A stretch of DNA of 9,302 nucleotides from an uncultured Chloroflexaceae bacterium (lineage in GTDB: Bacteria > Chloroflexota > Chloroflexia > Chloroflexales > Chloroflexaceae), in NCBI GenBank assembly GCA_937141995.1, contig CAKZQX010000506.1, positions 1 to 9,302 on the forward strand. The letters run 5' to 3'. This document shows, one piece after another, positions 1 to 8,089 of this stretch; position 1 is the first letter of the stretch, and the number at the start of each line of letters is the position of its first letter. The translations under genes and the position numbers were made by a program. Under the pieces are notes generated by a model. The model saw only the letters and a program-made list of their open reading frames with translations. It had not been told where the DNA came from and did no database searches.

Positions 1-19
1 GCAGCAGCTTGCCGCCTGG

Positions 20-3000
20 GTGGATGTGCGCCTGGGCCGCGCCGAGAACGATCCACAGCAGCCTGATTCTTTAACGCAGAGACGCGGAGACACACAGGCG
101 CAGAGCGGGGGCACGCAATCAGAATCTCTGCGTCTCTCCGACTCTGCGTCTCTGCGTTATGCGCTGGAGCAAGCCCTGATCAACGACCTGCGCGGCCCCT
201 GCGACGGCCCCGAAGAGATCGTCGATGAGCGCAACGTGCGCGGGCGCTATGTCGTGGGCCTGCTGGCCCCCAGGGGCCAGAGCGCCATCCCGGAAATCGT
301 CGATGACAGTGACCCGCTTGACCGCGCCGGCGAAGACGGCACCGCCGACGCGCCACCCTCCAAAGCCGCCAGCACCATGTTGCCCTCCTCCATCGGCCTG
401 ACGTTTGCCGTGGCGCCCGAGGCCACCGCCCTGACGCTCACCGCCCGCTGGGGCCGCTACGAGCGCGTGTCCATCGAGGATGATGCCTACCGCACCAAAG
501 ACGGCTCCGTCCGCCGCGTCTGGCAGCGCCAGCCCATCGCGGGCATCTCCGCTCCCATCCCGCTGAAGGCCGGCCGTATCGACCCCTGGTCGCCCTGCCC
601 CGACCACCCCGATGTGACCGTGCAAGGGCTTGTGCGCCGGCGCGAACAGCAGTGGATTGTCACCCTCTTCCTGGTCAACGGGCAGCAAGAACCTGACAAA
701 AACAAGGATAGCGCCTGGGTCTTTCAGCCCGAACTCGGCGTTGCGGCACCCGATGGCGCACCGATCTTCCAGCGTCGCGCCCTCATCAGTACCGATGCCG
801 ACCTGGACACGCAGATGATGGCGATGCACTACCGCAAGCAGGTTGAGTTTGCCGTCGGGCACGGGGTCGGCGTGGACTGGACCCTGGCCGCCGGCACGCA
901 TGACCGCGCTACCGGCATCACCACCGCGGTCATTCCCACCTGGGAGGTGCCCCAGACCACACCACCCACCGCCGAGGACATCCCCGCGCTGGCGGACCTG
1001 ACGCTGGATATGCAGCTACTCGCCGAGGTGCCGGATGGACAGTTCGGCACGCACCTGCTGCCACTGGTCACGGCCTACGCGGACTGGATTGCCGCGCAGG
1101 AACAGCGCCTGACCCATCCCACCCCCGATATGCAGCCCTATCTCCTGCCCGGTCAGCATGCGCTGGCGGCCTGCCGCACCGCCCTGGAACGCATTCGGGC
1201 CGGCATCACCTTGCTGGATACCAGCCCGGACGCCGCAGCCGCCTTCCGCTTCGCCAACCGGGCGATGGCGCAGCAACGGGTGCGCTCGTTGTACGCCGGT
1301 GCCGTGCGGCGCGGCGACACGCCCGACCTGGCCGCGCTCGATGTGCCGCGCAACCACTCCTGGCGCACCTTTCAGCTTGGCTTTGTGCTGCTCAATCTGC
1401 CGGGGCTGACCGACCTGCACCACGCAGAACGGGTCCAGCCGCTCGACCCGGCGCTCGCGCATCCCGGCGACAACATCGCCGATCTGCTCTGGTTCCCCAC
1501 CGGCGGCGGCAAGACGGAAGCCTACCTGGGCCTGGCGGCCTATACGATGGCAATCCGCCGCCTGCAAGGCACCATCGCCGGGCGCAGCGGCCACGCCGGG
1601 GTGGCGGTGCTGATGCGCTACACCCTGCGCCTGCTCACGCTGCAACAGTTCCAGCGGGCCGCCGCGTTGTTGTGCGCCTGCGAGGTCATTCGCCGCGACG
1701 ACCCCGCCCGCTGGGGCAGCGAACCTTTCCGCATCGGGCTGTGGGTGGGGCAGAACTCCACGCCCAACTGGGTCAAGGATGCCGAGGACGCCGTCACGCA
1801 ACTGAAGAAGAGCGGTTACGCCGGTGCCGGGGGCGGATCGCCGCACCAGGTGACCACCTGCCCCTGGTGTGGCAACGCCATCACACCCAACCAGATCGTG
1901 CCGGAACCTGCCGAGCGCGGACGGGCGCGGGTCATCACCTACTGCGGCGACCCGCTGGGACGCTGCCCCTTCAGCCACAAGCAGGCTCCCGGCGAGGGCG
2001 TGCCGGTGATGGTGGTGGACGAGGAAATCTACCGCCGCCTGCCCAGTCTGCTGATTGCCACCGTGGATAAGTTCGCCCAGATGCCCTGGAACGGACGCAT
2101 CGCGGCGCTGTTCGGGCAGGTAGACGGCTATTGTGAGCGCCACGGCTACCACACGCCCGACACCGACGACCGCAGCAACCACCAGGCCAGCAAGCGGCAT
2201 GGCCTGCCCGCGTCACGCTTCCTGACGGCGGTGGTCCCGCTGCGCCCACCCGACCTGATCATCCAGGACGAGTTGCACCTGATCAGCGGGCCGCTCGGCA
2301 CCCTGGTGGGCCTCTATGAAACCGCCGTGGATATACTGGCAACCTGGGAGGTGGCCGGCAAGCGGGTGCGCCCCAAGGTCATCGCCTCGACCGCGACCAT
2401 TCGGCGGGCCGGCGAGCAGGTACACACCCTGTTTGCGCGCCAGGTGCAGATCTTTCCGCCGCAAGGGCTGGATGTGGAGGACACCTTCTTTGCCCGCCAG
2501 CGGCCCATCAGTGAGCGCTATCCGGGGCGGCGCTACCTGGGCATCTGCACGCCGGGTATTCGCCACAAGACCGCCCTGATCCAGACCAGCATTGCCCTGC
2601 TGGCGGCAGCCCAGCGCCTCTATGAGCAAGATGGCACGGAGGCCGACCCCTGGATGACGCTGGTGGGCTACTTCAACTCGCTGCGCGAACTGGCGGCGAT
2701 GCGCCGGGCGGTGGATGATGCCGTCAGCACGCGCCTGAAGAAGATGGATCGGCGCGGTCTGGCAAAGCGCTTCCTCGACCCGCACAGCGTGCAGGAGTTG
2801 ACCTCGCGCCTGAGTGCGTCCGACATCCCGAAGATGCTGGATCGGTTGGAAATCCCCTTTGATCCCGCCGCGAAAGCCGCAGCACAGGCGGCCAGGAAGC
2901 AGAAGAACGCGGAGAAGGAGCGCACGTCACGCTTTCCGGTGGATGTGCTGCTGGCAACCAATATGATCTCGGTGGGGGTGGATGTGAGCCGCCTGGGGCT

Positions 3001-3694
3001 GATGCTCGTGGGCGGGCAACCCAAAGCCACCGCCGAATACATCCAGGCCACCAGTCGTGTCGGACGGCAGCATCCGGGCCTGGTCTGCACGGTCTACAAC
3101 TGGGCACGCCCGCGTGATTTGAGCCACTACGAGCGGTTCCGCCACTACCACGCCACCTTCTACCAGCACGTCGAAGCGCTCTCGGTCACACCCTTCTCGC
3201 CCCGCGCACTGGATCGCGGGCTGAGTGCGCTGCTGGCATCGCTCATTCGGCTGCGCGAACCGGCCTTCAATCCCAACGATGGGGCCGGACATGTGACCCA
3301 TCAGCACCCCATCGTGCAGGCGACGTTGCACCAGATCGCCGCCCGTGCAGGGCATGTGACCACCACGGCGAGCGCTGATCTGGTACAGAGCGCCCTGGAG
3401 CAGCGCATGGACACCTGGCAGAAACGCGTTACCGCGACGATCGGGGCCACCCTGGGCTACAAAGCCCACAAAGATGGCACCACCGTCGGGTTGTTGCGTG
3501 TGCCCGGTGGCGCCGACTGGCACCTGTTCGCCTGTCTCAACTCGCTGCGTGATGTCGAGCCGACGGTGAATCTGGTGCTGGATGATGCGGGCATGGATGA
3601 TGGGGTGGGACAGCCGTGGACGTTTGACCCGCCGTCGGCATCCGCGGCGGACGATGGACAACTGGATGTACCCGTCGCGGATGAGGAGCACTAG
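20..3694 (+). CDS. drmA: DISARM helicase DrmA (start uncertain)
   Basis: This is the large helicase of the DISARM anti-phage system; with DrmB it forms a DNA-binding complex thought to sense and process invading DNA. Visible motifs: an N-terminal DrmA signature 'ALINDLRGP' (residues 52-60), Walker A PTGGGKT (493-499), a possible zinc knuckle C614-x2-C617-x24-C642-x6-C649, Walker B-type DELH (750-753), motif III-like STAT (790-793), then ATNMISVGVDV (979-989) and the arginine-finger motif QATSRVGR (1009-1016). All helicase motifs look intact and the length suits the family. The GTG at 20 is only the first start in the window: the frame is open to position 2, no ribosome binding site is visible, and residues 16-47 are encoded by a palindromic repeat. 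No ATG, GTG or TTG lies in frame between that repeat and the conserved N-terminus, so translation must begin at 20, at 26, further left, or at a rare CTG (152 or 164). The gene ends in an acidic tail, 21 bp before drmB. Confidence 0.9.
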   Translation: MDVRLGRAENDPQQPDSLTQRRGDTQAQSGGTQSESLRLSDSASLRYALEQALINDLRGPCDGPEEIVDERNVRGRYVVGLLAPRGQSAIPEIVDDSDPLDRAGEDGTADAPPSKAASTMLPSSIGLTFAVAPEATALTLTARWGRYERVSIEDDAYRTKDGSVRRVWQRQPIAGISAPIPLKAGRIDPWSPCPDHPDVTVQGLVRRREQQWIVTLFLVNGQQEPDKNKDSAWVFQPELGVAAPDGAPIFQRRALISTDADLDTQMMAMHYRKQVEFAVGHGVGVDWTLAAGTHDRATGITTAVIPTWEVPQTTPPTAEDIPALADLTLDMQLLAEVPDGQFGTHLLPLVTAYADWIAAQEQRLTHPTPDMQPYLLPGQHALAACRTALERIRAGITLLDTSPDAAAAFRFANRAMAQQRVRSLYAGAVRRGDTPDLAALDVPRNHSWRTFQLGFVLLNLPGLTDLHHAERVQPLDPALAHPGDNIADLLWFPTGGGKTEAYLGLAAYTMAIRRLQGTIAGRSGHAGVAVLMRYTLRLLTLQQFQRAAALLCACEVIRRDDPARWGSEPFRIGLWVGQNSTPNWVKDAEDAVTQLKKSGYAGAGGGSPHQVTTCPWCGNAITPNQIVPEPAERGRARVITYCGDPLGRCPFSHKQAPGEGVPVMVVDEEIYRRLPSLLIATVDKFAQMPWNGRIAALFGQVDGYCERHGYHTPDTDDRSNHQASKRHGLPASRFLTAVVPLRPPDLIIQDELHLISGPLGTLVGLYETAVDILATWEVAGKRVRPKVIASTATIRRAGEQVHTLFARQVQIFPPQGLDVEDTFFARQRPISERYPGRRYLGICTPGIRHKTALIQTSIALLAAAQRLYEQDGTEADPWMTLVGYFNSLRELAAMRRAVDDAVSTRLKKMDRRGLAKRFLDPHSVQELTSRLSASDIPKMLDRLEIPFDPAAKAAAQAARKQKNAEKERTSRFPVDVLLATNMISVGVDVSRLGLMLVGGQPKATAEYIQATSRVGRQHPGLVCTVYNWARPRDLSHYERFRHYHATFYQHVEALSVTPFSPRALDRGLSALLASLIRLREPAFNPNDGAGHVTHQHPIVQATLHQIAARAGHVTTTASADLVQSALEQRMDTWQKRVTATIGATLGYKAHKDGTTVGLLRVPGGADWHLFACLNSLRDVEPTVNLVLDDAGMDDGVGQPWTFDPPSASAADDGQLDVPVADEEH
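65..160. repeat. Imperfect palindromic repeat inside the drmA reading frame
   Basis: The outer arms pair as GATTCT (65-70) with AGAATC (121-126). A longer pair joins 71-90 (ttaacgcagagacgcgg...) to 141-160 (...ctctgcgtctctgcgttat), matching at 17 of 20 positions. The right side also holds a direct repeat: ctctgcgtctct occurs at 126-137 and at 142-153. From memory, repeats of this wording are scattered through intergenic DNA of several large bacterial genomes, including cyanobacteria and Chloroflexota; I cannot check copy number here. The span as drawn is 96 bp, a multiple of three, and contains no stop in the drmA frame. It encodes a polar stretch (Q, R, S, T rich) unlike the flanking protein. 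The borders are approximate. Confidence 0.75.
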
Positions 3695-3703
3695 CAGAGC
3701 CAT

Positions 3704-3708
3704 AAGGA
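3704..3708 (+). promoter_or_regulatory. Ribosome binding site of drmB
   Basis: AAGGA lies 7 bases before the ATG at 3716, in the 21-bp gap after the drmA stop codon. It fixes the drmB start and supports translation from the same transcript as drmA. Confidence 0.7.
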
Positions 3709-3715
3709 AGATTGT

Positions 3716-5611
3716 ATGCCAACCGTCACACATCCGAAAGTGGGCGAGGTGCGTCCCAGTCAGTTGCTGTTCACCTATGGCGTCGGGGCGTTGATTGACC
3801 TGCCCCACCTCTCGGTCATCGTTGCCGGACTGGATGACTGGCACGTCGATGGGGGGGTCGCACCCGTCATCACCGAAGAACGACTGCTCCGCACCGTCCA
3901 GTCCCAACTCGGCCCGCAGGTACAGCAGTTGCTGTCGCCGCCTGCGGTGCCACCGGGGGTGAGTGTGCCTGATCCCCTCAGTTCGCTGGCCCGGATCGGG
4001 GTACCGGTGGCGCTGTTCCCGCGTTGGATGTTCTGCCCCCGGTGCCAACGGCTGGCCCCCCTGAGCACGGGCCTGTTTGAGCGGCGCGATGATCCCTATC
4101 ACCCGGATCGCACCCGCTATGTGCATATGAACTGTGACGCGCCCAAAGCGGGGCAACCGACCGTGGTGCCCGCCCGCTTTCTGGTGGCCTGTGCCAATGG
4201 GCACCTGGACGACTTTCCCTGGATTGAGTTTGTCCATCGCGGGCCGACCGACTGCAACGCCCTGCTGCGTCTGATTGAGTTTGGTCCCAGTGGCGAAGCC
4301 CGCGACCTGGAAGTGCGCTGCGACACCTGCGATCAGCGTCGCCGTCTGGCGGAAGCCTTTGGCGAGGAGGGGCGCGCGCGGATGCCCCACTGCCGGGGGC
4401 GCCGCCCGCACCTGCGCGACTATGCGGAGACAACGTGTGATGCCCAGGCCACGACCATTCTGGTCGGTGCGTCCAATCTCTGGTTTCCAGCCATCGTGAC
4501 GACTCTGGCAATTCCAGCGGCCTCATCGCGGCTGGCACAACTAGTAGAGGATCACTGGGCCAACCTCAAGCTGGTTCCGGATCAGAGCTTTGTTACCGCG
4601 ATGCGCCAGATGACCCCCAATCCGTTTGGTGATTTTATCGGCTACACCGATACGGACATCTGGCAGGCAATCGCGCACAAACGCGAGCAGGAGGAGGCCG
4701 GGACCACAGATGATCCGGCGGACGTGAAGCAGCCCGAATGGGCCATCTTCGCAACCCCTGGGCAGCAGCCCACCAGCAGCGATTTTCGCTTGCGCGAAGT
4801 GGCGGTGCCCGCCGGCTTTGCGTCCCAGATCGCGCGGGTGGTGCTGGTCGAGCGACTGCGCGAGGTGCGGGCACTGCTTGGCTTCACCCGCATTGATGCG
4901 CCGGGTGAGTTTGGCGATAGTCCCGACGCGGCCCAGGAACGGCGCGTGCCGTTGAGTCGCCGCGCACCCACCTGGGTGCCCGCTGCCGAGGTGCGCGGGG
5001 AGGGTATCTTCATCCAGTTCCACGAGCCGGCCATCCAGGATTGGCTGGCGCAGGCCGCCACCCAGCAGCGCGCCGACCAGTTCAGCGATTCGCATCAGCG
5101 CTGGCGCGGCGCCCGGGGCATCACCCCGGAGGCCGGGAATGATCCGGGCATGCGCTATATCCTGCTGCATACGTTTGCCCATGCCCTGATGCGCCAGTTT
5201 GTGCTGGAATGTGGCTATACGGCGGCCAGCATCCGCGAGCGGCTGTATGCCCGCAACGCCAACGAGTCTGACACGCACCCGGAGCCGATGGCCGGGGTGC
5301 TAATCTACACGGCAGCGCCGGATAGCGAAGGCACGCTGGGCGGCCTGGTCAGCCTGGGCGAACCCGACCACCTGGAGCGGCACCTGCGCGCCGCCCTGCG
5401 CGACGGGGGCCTGTGTGCCTCCGATCCCCTCTGCGCCGAACATGCGCCCAGTCAGGACGGCATCACGCTGCACGCCGCGGCCTGCCATGCCTGCCTGTTT
5501 GCGCCAGAGACCTCGTGTGAGCGCGGGAACAAGTACCTGGATCGCTCCGTGCTGGTGCCCACCGTCGAACGGGATGACCTGGCCTTCTTTGCCGAGGTGA
5601 CGGATGGATGA
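3716..5611 (+). CDS. drmB: DISARM protein DrmB (DUF1998, cysteine-rich)
   Basis: DrmB is the partner of DrmA in the DISARM complex and carries the DUF1998 region that often accompanies DISARM-like helicases. The N-terminus 'VGEVRPSQLLFTYGVGALID' is typical of the family. Cysteine groups that could bind zinc are C107-x2-C110 with C140 and C159, then C202-x2-C205 with C226 and C241. Between them is the family motif 'ACANGHLDDFPW' (about 158-169), followed by 'NLWFP'. The C-terminal DUF1998 part has LLHTFAHAL (H485, H488), a 'GVLIYTAAPDSEGTLGGLV' segment, C567 and C573, and a closing C590-x2-C593-x7-C601. No nuclease motif is visible. At 631 aa it is full length for the family. The start is set by the AAGGA site. 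The end overlaps drmC by 8 bp, so the two are probably translationally coupled. Naming is firm; the biochemical role of the domain is known mainly from the complex. Confidence 0.92.
   Translation: MPTVTHPKVGEVRPSQLLFTYGVGALIDLPHLSVIVAGLDDWHVDGGVAPVITEERLLRTVQSQLGPQVQQLLSPPAVPPGVSVPDPLSSLARIGVPVALFPRWMFCPRCQRLAPLSTGLFERRDDPYHPDRTRYVHMNCDAPKAGQPTVVPARFLVACANGHLDDFPWIEFVHRGPTDCNALLRLIEFGPSGEARDLEVRCDTCDQRRRLAEAFGEEGRARMPHCRGRRPHLRDYAETTCDAQATTILVGASNLWFPAIVTTLAIPAASSRLAQLVEDHWANLKLVPDQSFVTAMRQMTPNPFGDFIGYTDTDIWQAIAHKREQEEAGTTDDPADVKQPEWAIFATPGQQPTSSDFRLREVAVPAGFASQIARVVLVERLREVRALLGFTRIDAPGEFGDSPDAAQERRVPLSRRAPTWVPAAEVRGEGIFIQFHEPAIQDWLAQAATQQRADQFSDSHQRWRGARGITPEAGNDPGMRYILLHTFAHALMRQFVLECGYTAASIRERLYARNANESDTHPEPMAGVLIYTAAPDSEGTLGGLVSLGEPDHLERHLRAALRDGGLCASDPLCAEHAPSQDGITLHAAACHACLFAPETSCERGNKYLDRSVLVPTVERDDLAFFAEVTDG
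5593..5600 (+). promoter_or_regulatory. Ribosome binding site of drmC
   Basis: CGAGGTGA lies just before the ATG at 5604, inside the 3' end of drmB. It favours 5604 as the start over the out-of-frame ATG at 5608, and makes coupling of the two genes likely. Confidence 0.65.
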
Positions 5612-6413
5612 TGCGACTGCCATCCTCCTGCCGCCGATCATCGCGGTGGTATCGTCCCTGGCACCGGGCACCGTGGACGCCCTGGCCCAGACGATTGCCA
5701 CCGGTCACCCAGGCGACTGGCCCTATGCCCGTGTGCAGATCATGCAAGTGGTGCCCCAGCCCCAACTCCGGCATCTGGTTGGAGAACTGGTGGATACCTG
5801 GCACCAGCAGGCTCCGCACATTCCCGCGGCACAGGTCGCGGTGATGCTGCGCACCGCCGCCGCCACCACGCAGCACATGCGCCAGGAACAGCGCGTTGAT
5901 CTGGTCTGGACCGGGCCGGTGATGGTGGGCGTGGCGATGCGCCGCACCGACCAGGCGCTCCTGCATGTCATTACCACGGCCCAGCAGTCGCTGCTGATTG
6001 TCAGCTTTGCGGTCTACAAGATCCCAACCATCACGGCCGCCCTGGTGCAGGCTGCCCAACGGGGCGTCACGTTGCGGGTCTGTGTGGACGCGCCGGAACC
6101 GGGCGGGCAGACGCTGGCCTATGATACCCTGGCCGCGCTGGGGCCGGCGGTGGCCCAGCACGCGGCGATCTATCTCTGGCCGCACGCTCAGCGCCCGACA
6201 GGCAGTGGGGGGAAAGCGGCAGCCCTGCACGCCAAATGTGCCGTTGCGGATGCACATCTGCTCTTTGTGTCGAGTGCTAACCTGACCGACTATGCGCTGA
6301 ACCTGAATATGGAACTGGGCGTGCTGATTGCGGGTGGCCCGCAGCCGCAGACGGTCGTAAACCAGTTTGATGCATTGATCGTGCAGGGCATCTTACAACG
6401 GGTCAAGGGGTGA
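5604..6413 (+). CDS. drmC: DISARM phospholipase D-fold protein DrmC
   Basis: DrmC is the phospholipase D-fold member of DISARM. The N-terminal 95 or so residues are helical and not recognisable by motif. Then comes the family hallmark 'VDLVWTGP' (about residue 100), a beta-strand segment 'SLLIVSFAVYK', and the single catalytic HKD motif: H209, K211 and D216 in 'LHAKCAVAD', followed by 'SSANLT' (223-228) and 'NMELGVLI'. With only one HKD motif, enzymes of this fold usually act as dimers. The first position of the usual GSANLT is serine here, a mild change. From memory, drmC was reported dispensable for phage protection in the model Bacillus system, so its role is the least clear of the three. 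It is the last gene of the operon; the next gene faces it. Full length, no sign of decay. Confidence 0.9.
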   Translation: MDDATAILLPPIIAVVSSLAPGTVDALAQTIATGHPGDWPYARVQIMQVVPQPQLRHLVGELVDTWHQQAPHIPAAQVAVMLRTAAATTQHMRQEQRVDLVWTGPVMVGVAMRRTDQALLHVITTAQQSLLIVSFAVYKIPTITAALVQAAQRGVTLRVCVDAPEPGGQTLAYDTLAALGPAVAQHAAIYLWPHAQRPTGSGGKAAALHAKCAVADAHLLFVSSANLTDYALNLNMELGVLIAGGPQPQTVVNQFDALIVQGILQRVKG

Positions 6414-6499
6414 TACACGAACCTGTCTTTTGCCGGTGAACCCACGACAAGGCCCATGAACAACAGTGGCGGAACGCGCCAACATACTAGACACGATGC
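6414..6499. other. Short gap between convergent genes
   Basis: The 86 bp between the drmC stop and the end of the facing lipoprotein gene show no clear hairpin followed by a T-run on either strand, so I cannot assign a terminator. Confidence 0.5.
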
Positions 6500-7747
6500 C
6501 TACCGCGGGGTCGTCGGGCTATGGGCCAGATAGCGCGTAGCTATCTCGAAGGCATCGTCTTCAGGATCTCTATCAGTACGGTTGGTCAGCACAATCACCG
6601 TCAGGTCAGCGTCTTGAAAATGGGCGATATGTGAGAGGAAGCCTTGCCATGCCCCCGAATGTCCGATAGTAGGACCCAGGTCAGTCGTTATAACGTCCCA
6701 CCCAAACCCATAGGGCGACACCGTGCCATCGTTCAGGATAGCCGGCCGCAGGCCTGCTTCCAGGGTTGCGGCACTGACCAGTTCGCTTGCCAGAAGCGCA
6801 TCCATATACCGGCCCAGATCGTGCGCTGATGCATACACTGAGCCTGAGCCCACCAGGCCGTCGAGGGGATCCGAGTCGTCCAGGGTAAACGTGCCTGACG
6901 CATCGACCGCGTAGCCCCGGGCGCGTTGTGGGTCGGACAGACGCTGCGGATTGGGCAGCGAGAAACTGTGGTCCATTGCGAGCGGCTCAAAGACCTCCGT
7001 ATGCAAAAAGTCGGCAAAGCGCTGGTCCGAGATACGTTCCACCAGCGTGCCGAGCACTTCATAGCCGGCATTGCTATAGGCAAACTGGCTGCCCGGTGTA
7101 AATTCGACAGCGCCCTCATATGCCAACCACGCCAGTGCATCCTCGTTGTCTGGCATATCATACTCATCGAGCAGATCCTCATCGTAGTCGGGAATACCTG
7201 CGGTATGCTGCAATACCTGGCGAATAGTGGGGACTTCTTCCAGCGTCTCCAGTTCGGGGAGGTAGTCAGTAATTGGATCATCATACGCAAGCTGGTCGGC
7301 TTCGGCCAGCAGCATAACCGCCAGCCCGGTAAACTGCTTGCCGCTTGAACCGATGTGGAAGCTGGTCTCAGGCGTAATTGGCTGACCAGTTGTCAACGCG
7401 GTTACCCCGTAGCCCTGCTCGTAGATAACCGCCCCGTCGTGCATGACGACCAGTGCCACGCCCGGTTCATCTGCGGCAATATCGGCAAACAGGGCGTCAA
7501 TGTCTGCGGGCGCGACGGGCGCGACGGCCGGCGGTGTGGCGGAAGACCTGTCTGCGGCGGAGAACCGCGCGTCTGCGGTATCACGGGCAGCCGGTGCAGC
7601 ACTCCCACAGGCGGCCAGCCCCATACCCAGCAGCAGCAGCACCACGACAAGCAGCCGCCGGGGTGAGCAGTCCGAACCATGCACACGGCACCGCGCACGG
7701 CGACAAGCGCGTTCGAGTGCCTGCATACGAAGGAGGAGTCGACTCAT
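6500..7747 (-). CDS. Serine beta-lactamase-fold lipoprotein
   Basis: This is a class C beta-lactamase / penicillin-binding protein-like serine hydrolase, probably tethered outside the cytoplasmic membrane. The N-terminus has basic residues, a hydrophobic core (about 32-43) and a lipobox LAAC with the lipidated cysteine at 47, followed by an Ala/Pro-rich linker to about residue 82. The catalytic motifs are all present: S134-S-G-K137 (SxxK), Y224-S-N226 (YxN) and H363-S-G365 in place of KTG. 'LQHTAGIPDY' is a further family motif. The substrate cannot be told; esterases, D-aminopeptidases and peptidases share this fold. The ATG at 7747 is preceded by AAAAGGG seven bases away, which supports this start, although it gives a long 30-residue leader before the hydrophobic core; a GTG at 7684 would give a more usual signal peptide but has no ribosome binding site. 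It converges on the DISARM operon and is probably unrelated to it. Confidence 0.88.
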   Translation of the reverse strand: MSRLLLRMQALERACRRARCRVHGSDCSPRRLLVVVLLLLGMGLAACGSAAPAARDTADARFSAADRSSATPPAVAPVAPADIDALFADIAADEPGVALVVMHDGAVIYEQGYGVTALTTGQPITPETSFHIGSSGKQFTGLAVMLLAEADQLAYDDPITDYLPELETLEEVPTIRQVLQHTAGIPDYDEDLLDEYDMPDNEDALAWLAYEGAVEFTPGSQFAYSNAGYEVLGTLVERISDQRFADFLHTEVFEPLAMDHSFSLPNPQRLSDPQRARGYAVDASGTFTLDDSDPLDGLVGSGSVYASAHDLGRYMDALLASELVSAATLEAGLRPAILNDGTVSPYGFGWDVITTDLGPTIGHSGAWQGFLSHIAHFQDADLTVIVLTNRTDRDPEDDAFEIATRYLAHSPTTPR

Positions 7748-7754
7748 ACGGGTG

Positions 7755-7761
7755 CCCTTTT
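7755..7761 (-). promoter_or_regulatory. Ribosome binding site of the lipoprotein gene
   Basis: On the minus strand AAAAGGG sits 7 bases before the ATG at 7747, and it decides between that start and the GTG at 7684. Confidence 0.5.
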
Positions 7762-7778
7762 CTTATTTTAGTAAGTGA

Positions 7779-7856
7779 ATTATAGCATATTCAGCGGTTT
7801 TTAGGGCCACCCACAGACCCGTATAATTATATGTCGCATGGTGCTGTATTTGTCAA
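7779..7856 (-). promoter_or_regulatory. Probable promoter region of the lipoprotein gene
   Basis: The minus strand has two perfect TATAAT boxes in an AT-rich island. One is at 7826-7831, with a perfect TTGACA at 7851-7856 and a long 19-bp spacer. The other is at 7779-7784, closer to the gene, with no good -35 box. Either could serve; the second would give a leader of only about 25 bases. This is sequence match only. Confidence 0.45.
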
Positions 7857-8089
7857 CCGAAATAGCTCTTGTCCAGTATATGTGTCCAGTGGCTCTCCCA
7901 CACGTTGCGTGGCGAACAGATGAGTTGTCTTTGCGCGCTGCCTGAATGCGGCACCGTTATTGCGCAATGCGACGCGATGAACCCTACTCACCCATGGGGG
8001 ATCACTGGATGTACGGTGCGGTACCGCTGGCGGTACTGCACCTGTTCCTGATTGCTGTGCTATGAGACGACCCATCAAGGCATCTTCAA
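7857..8089. other. Stretch without a supported gene
   Basis: With the adjoining promoter region, about 340 bp lack a convincing gene. The plus strand has a 39-codon frame (7946-8065) ending in a hydrophobic segment 'YGAVPLAVLHLFLIAVL', which might be the tail of a lost membrane protein, but no ribosome binding site precedes it. The minus strand is also open over this part, with a product that resembles nothing I know. Given the broken genes to the right, it is best read as decayed DNA. Confidence 0.4.

Noticed and set aside
1016..2200. Long minus-strand open frame opposite drmA.
   Set aside because: Shadow of a GC-rich gene; the plus strand carries all helicase motifs, and the minus product is low-complexity and unlike any family.
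6528..6546. Perfect 7-bp inverted repeat with a 5-base loop near the end of the lipoprotein gene.
   Set aside because: It lies inside the coding sequence and has no T-run on either strand, so it is not a convincing terminator.
7505..7525. Tandem copies of gggcgcgac.
   Set aside because: Two copies only, within the Ala/Pro-rich linker coding region of the lipoprotein; explained by biased composition.
7946..8065. Short plus-strand frame (39 codons) ending in a hydrophobic segment.
   Set aside because: No ribosome binding site and no recognised family; it lies among decayed genes. Mentioned only as a possible relic.
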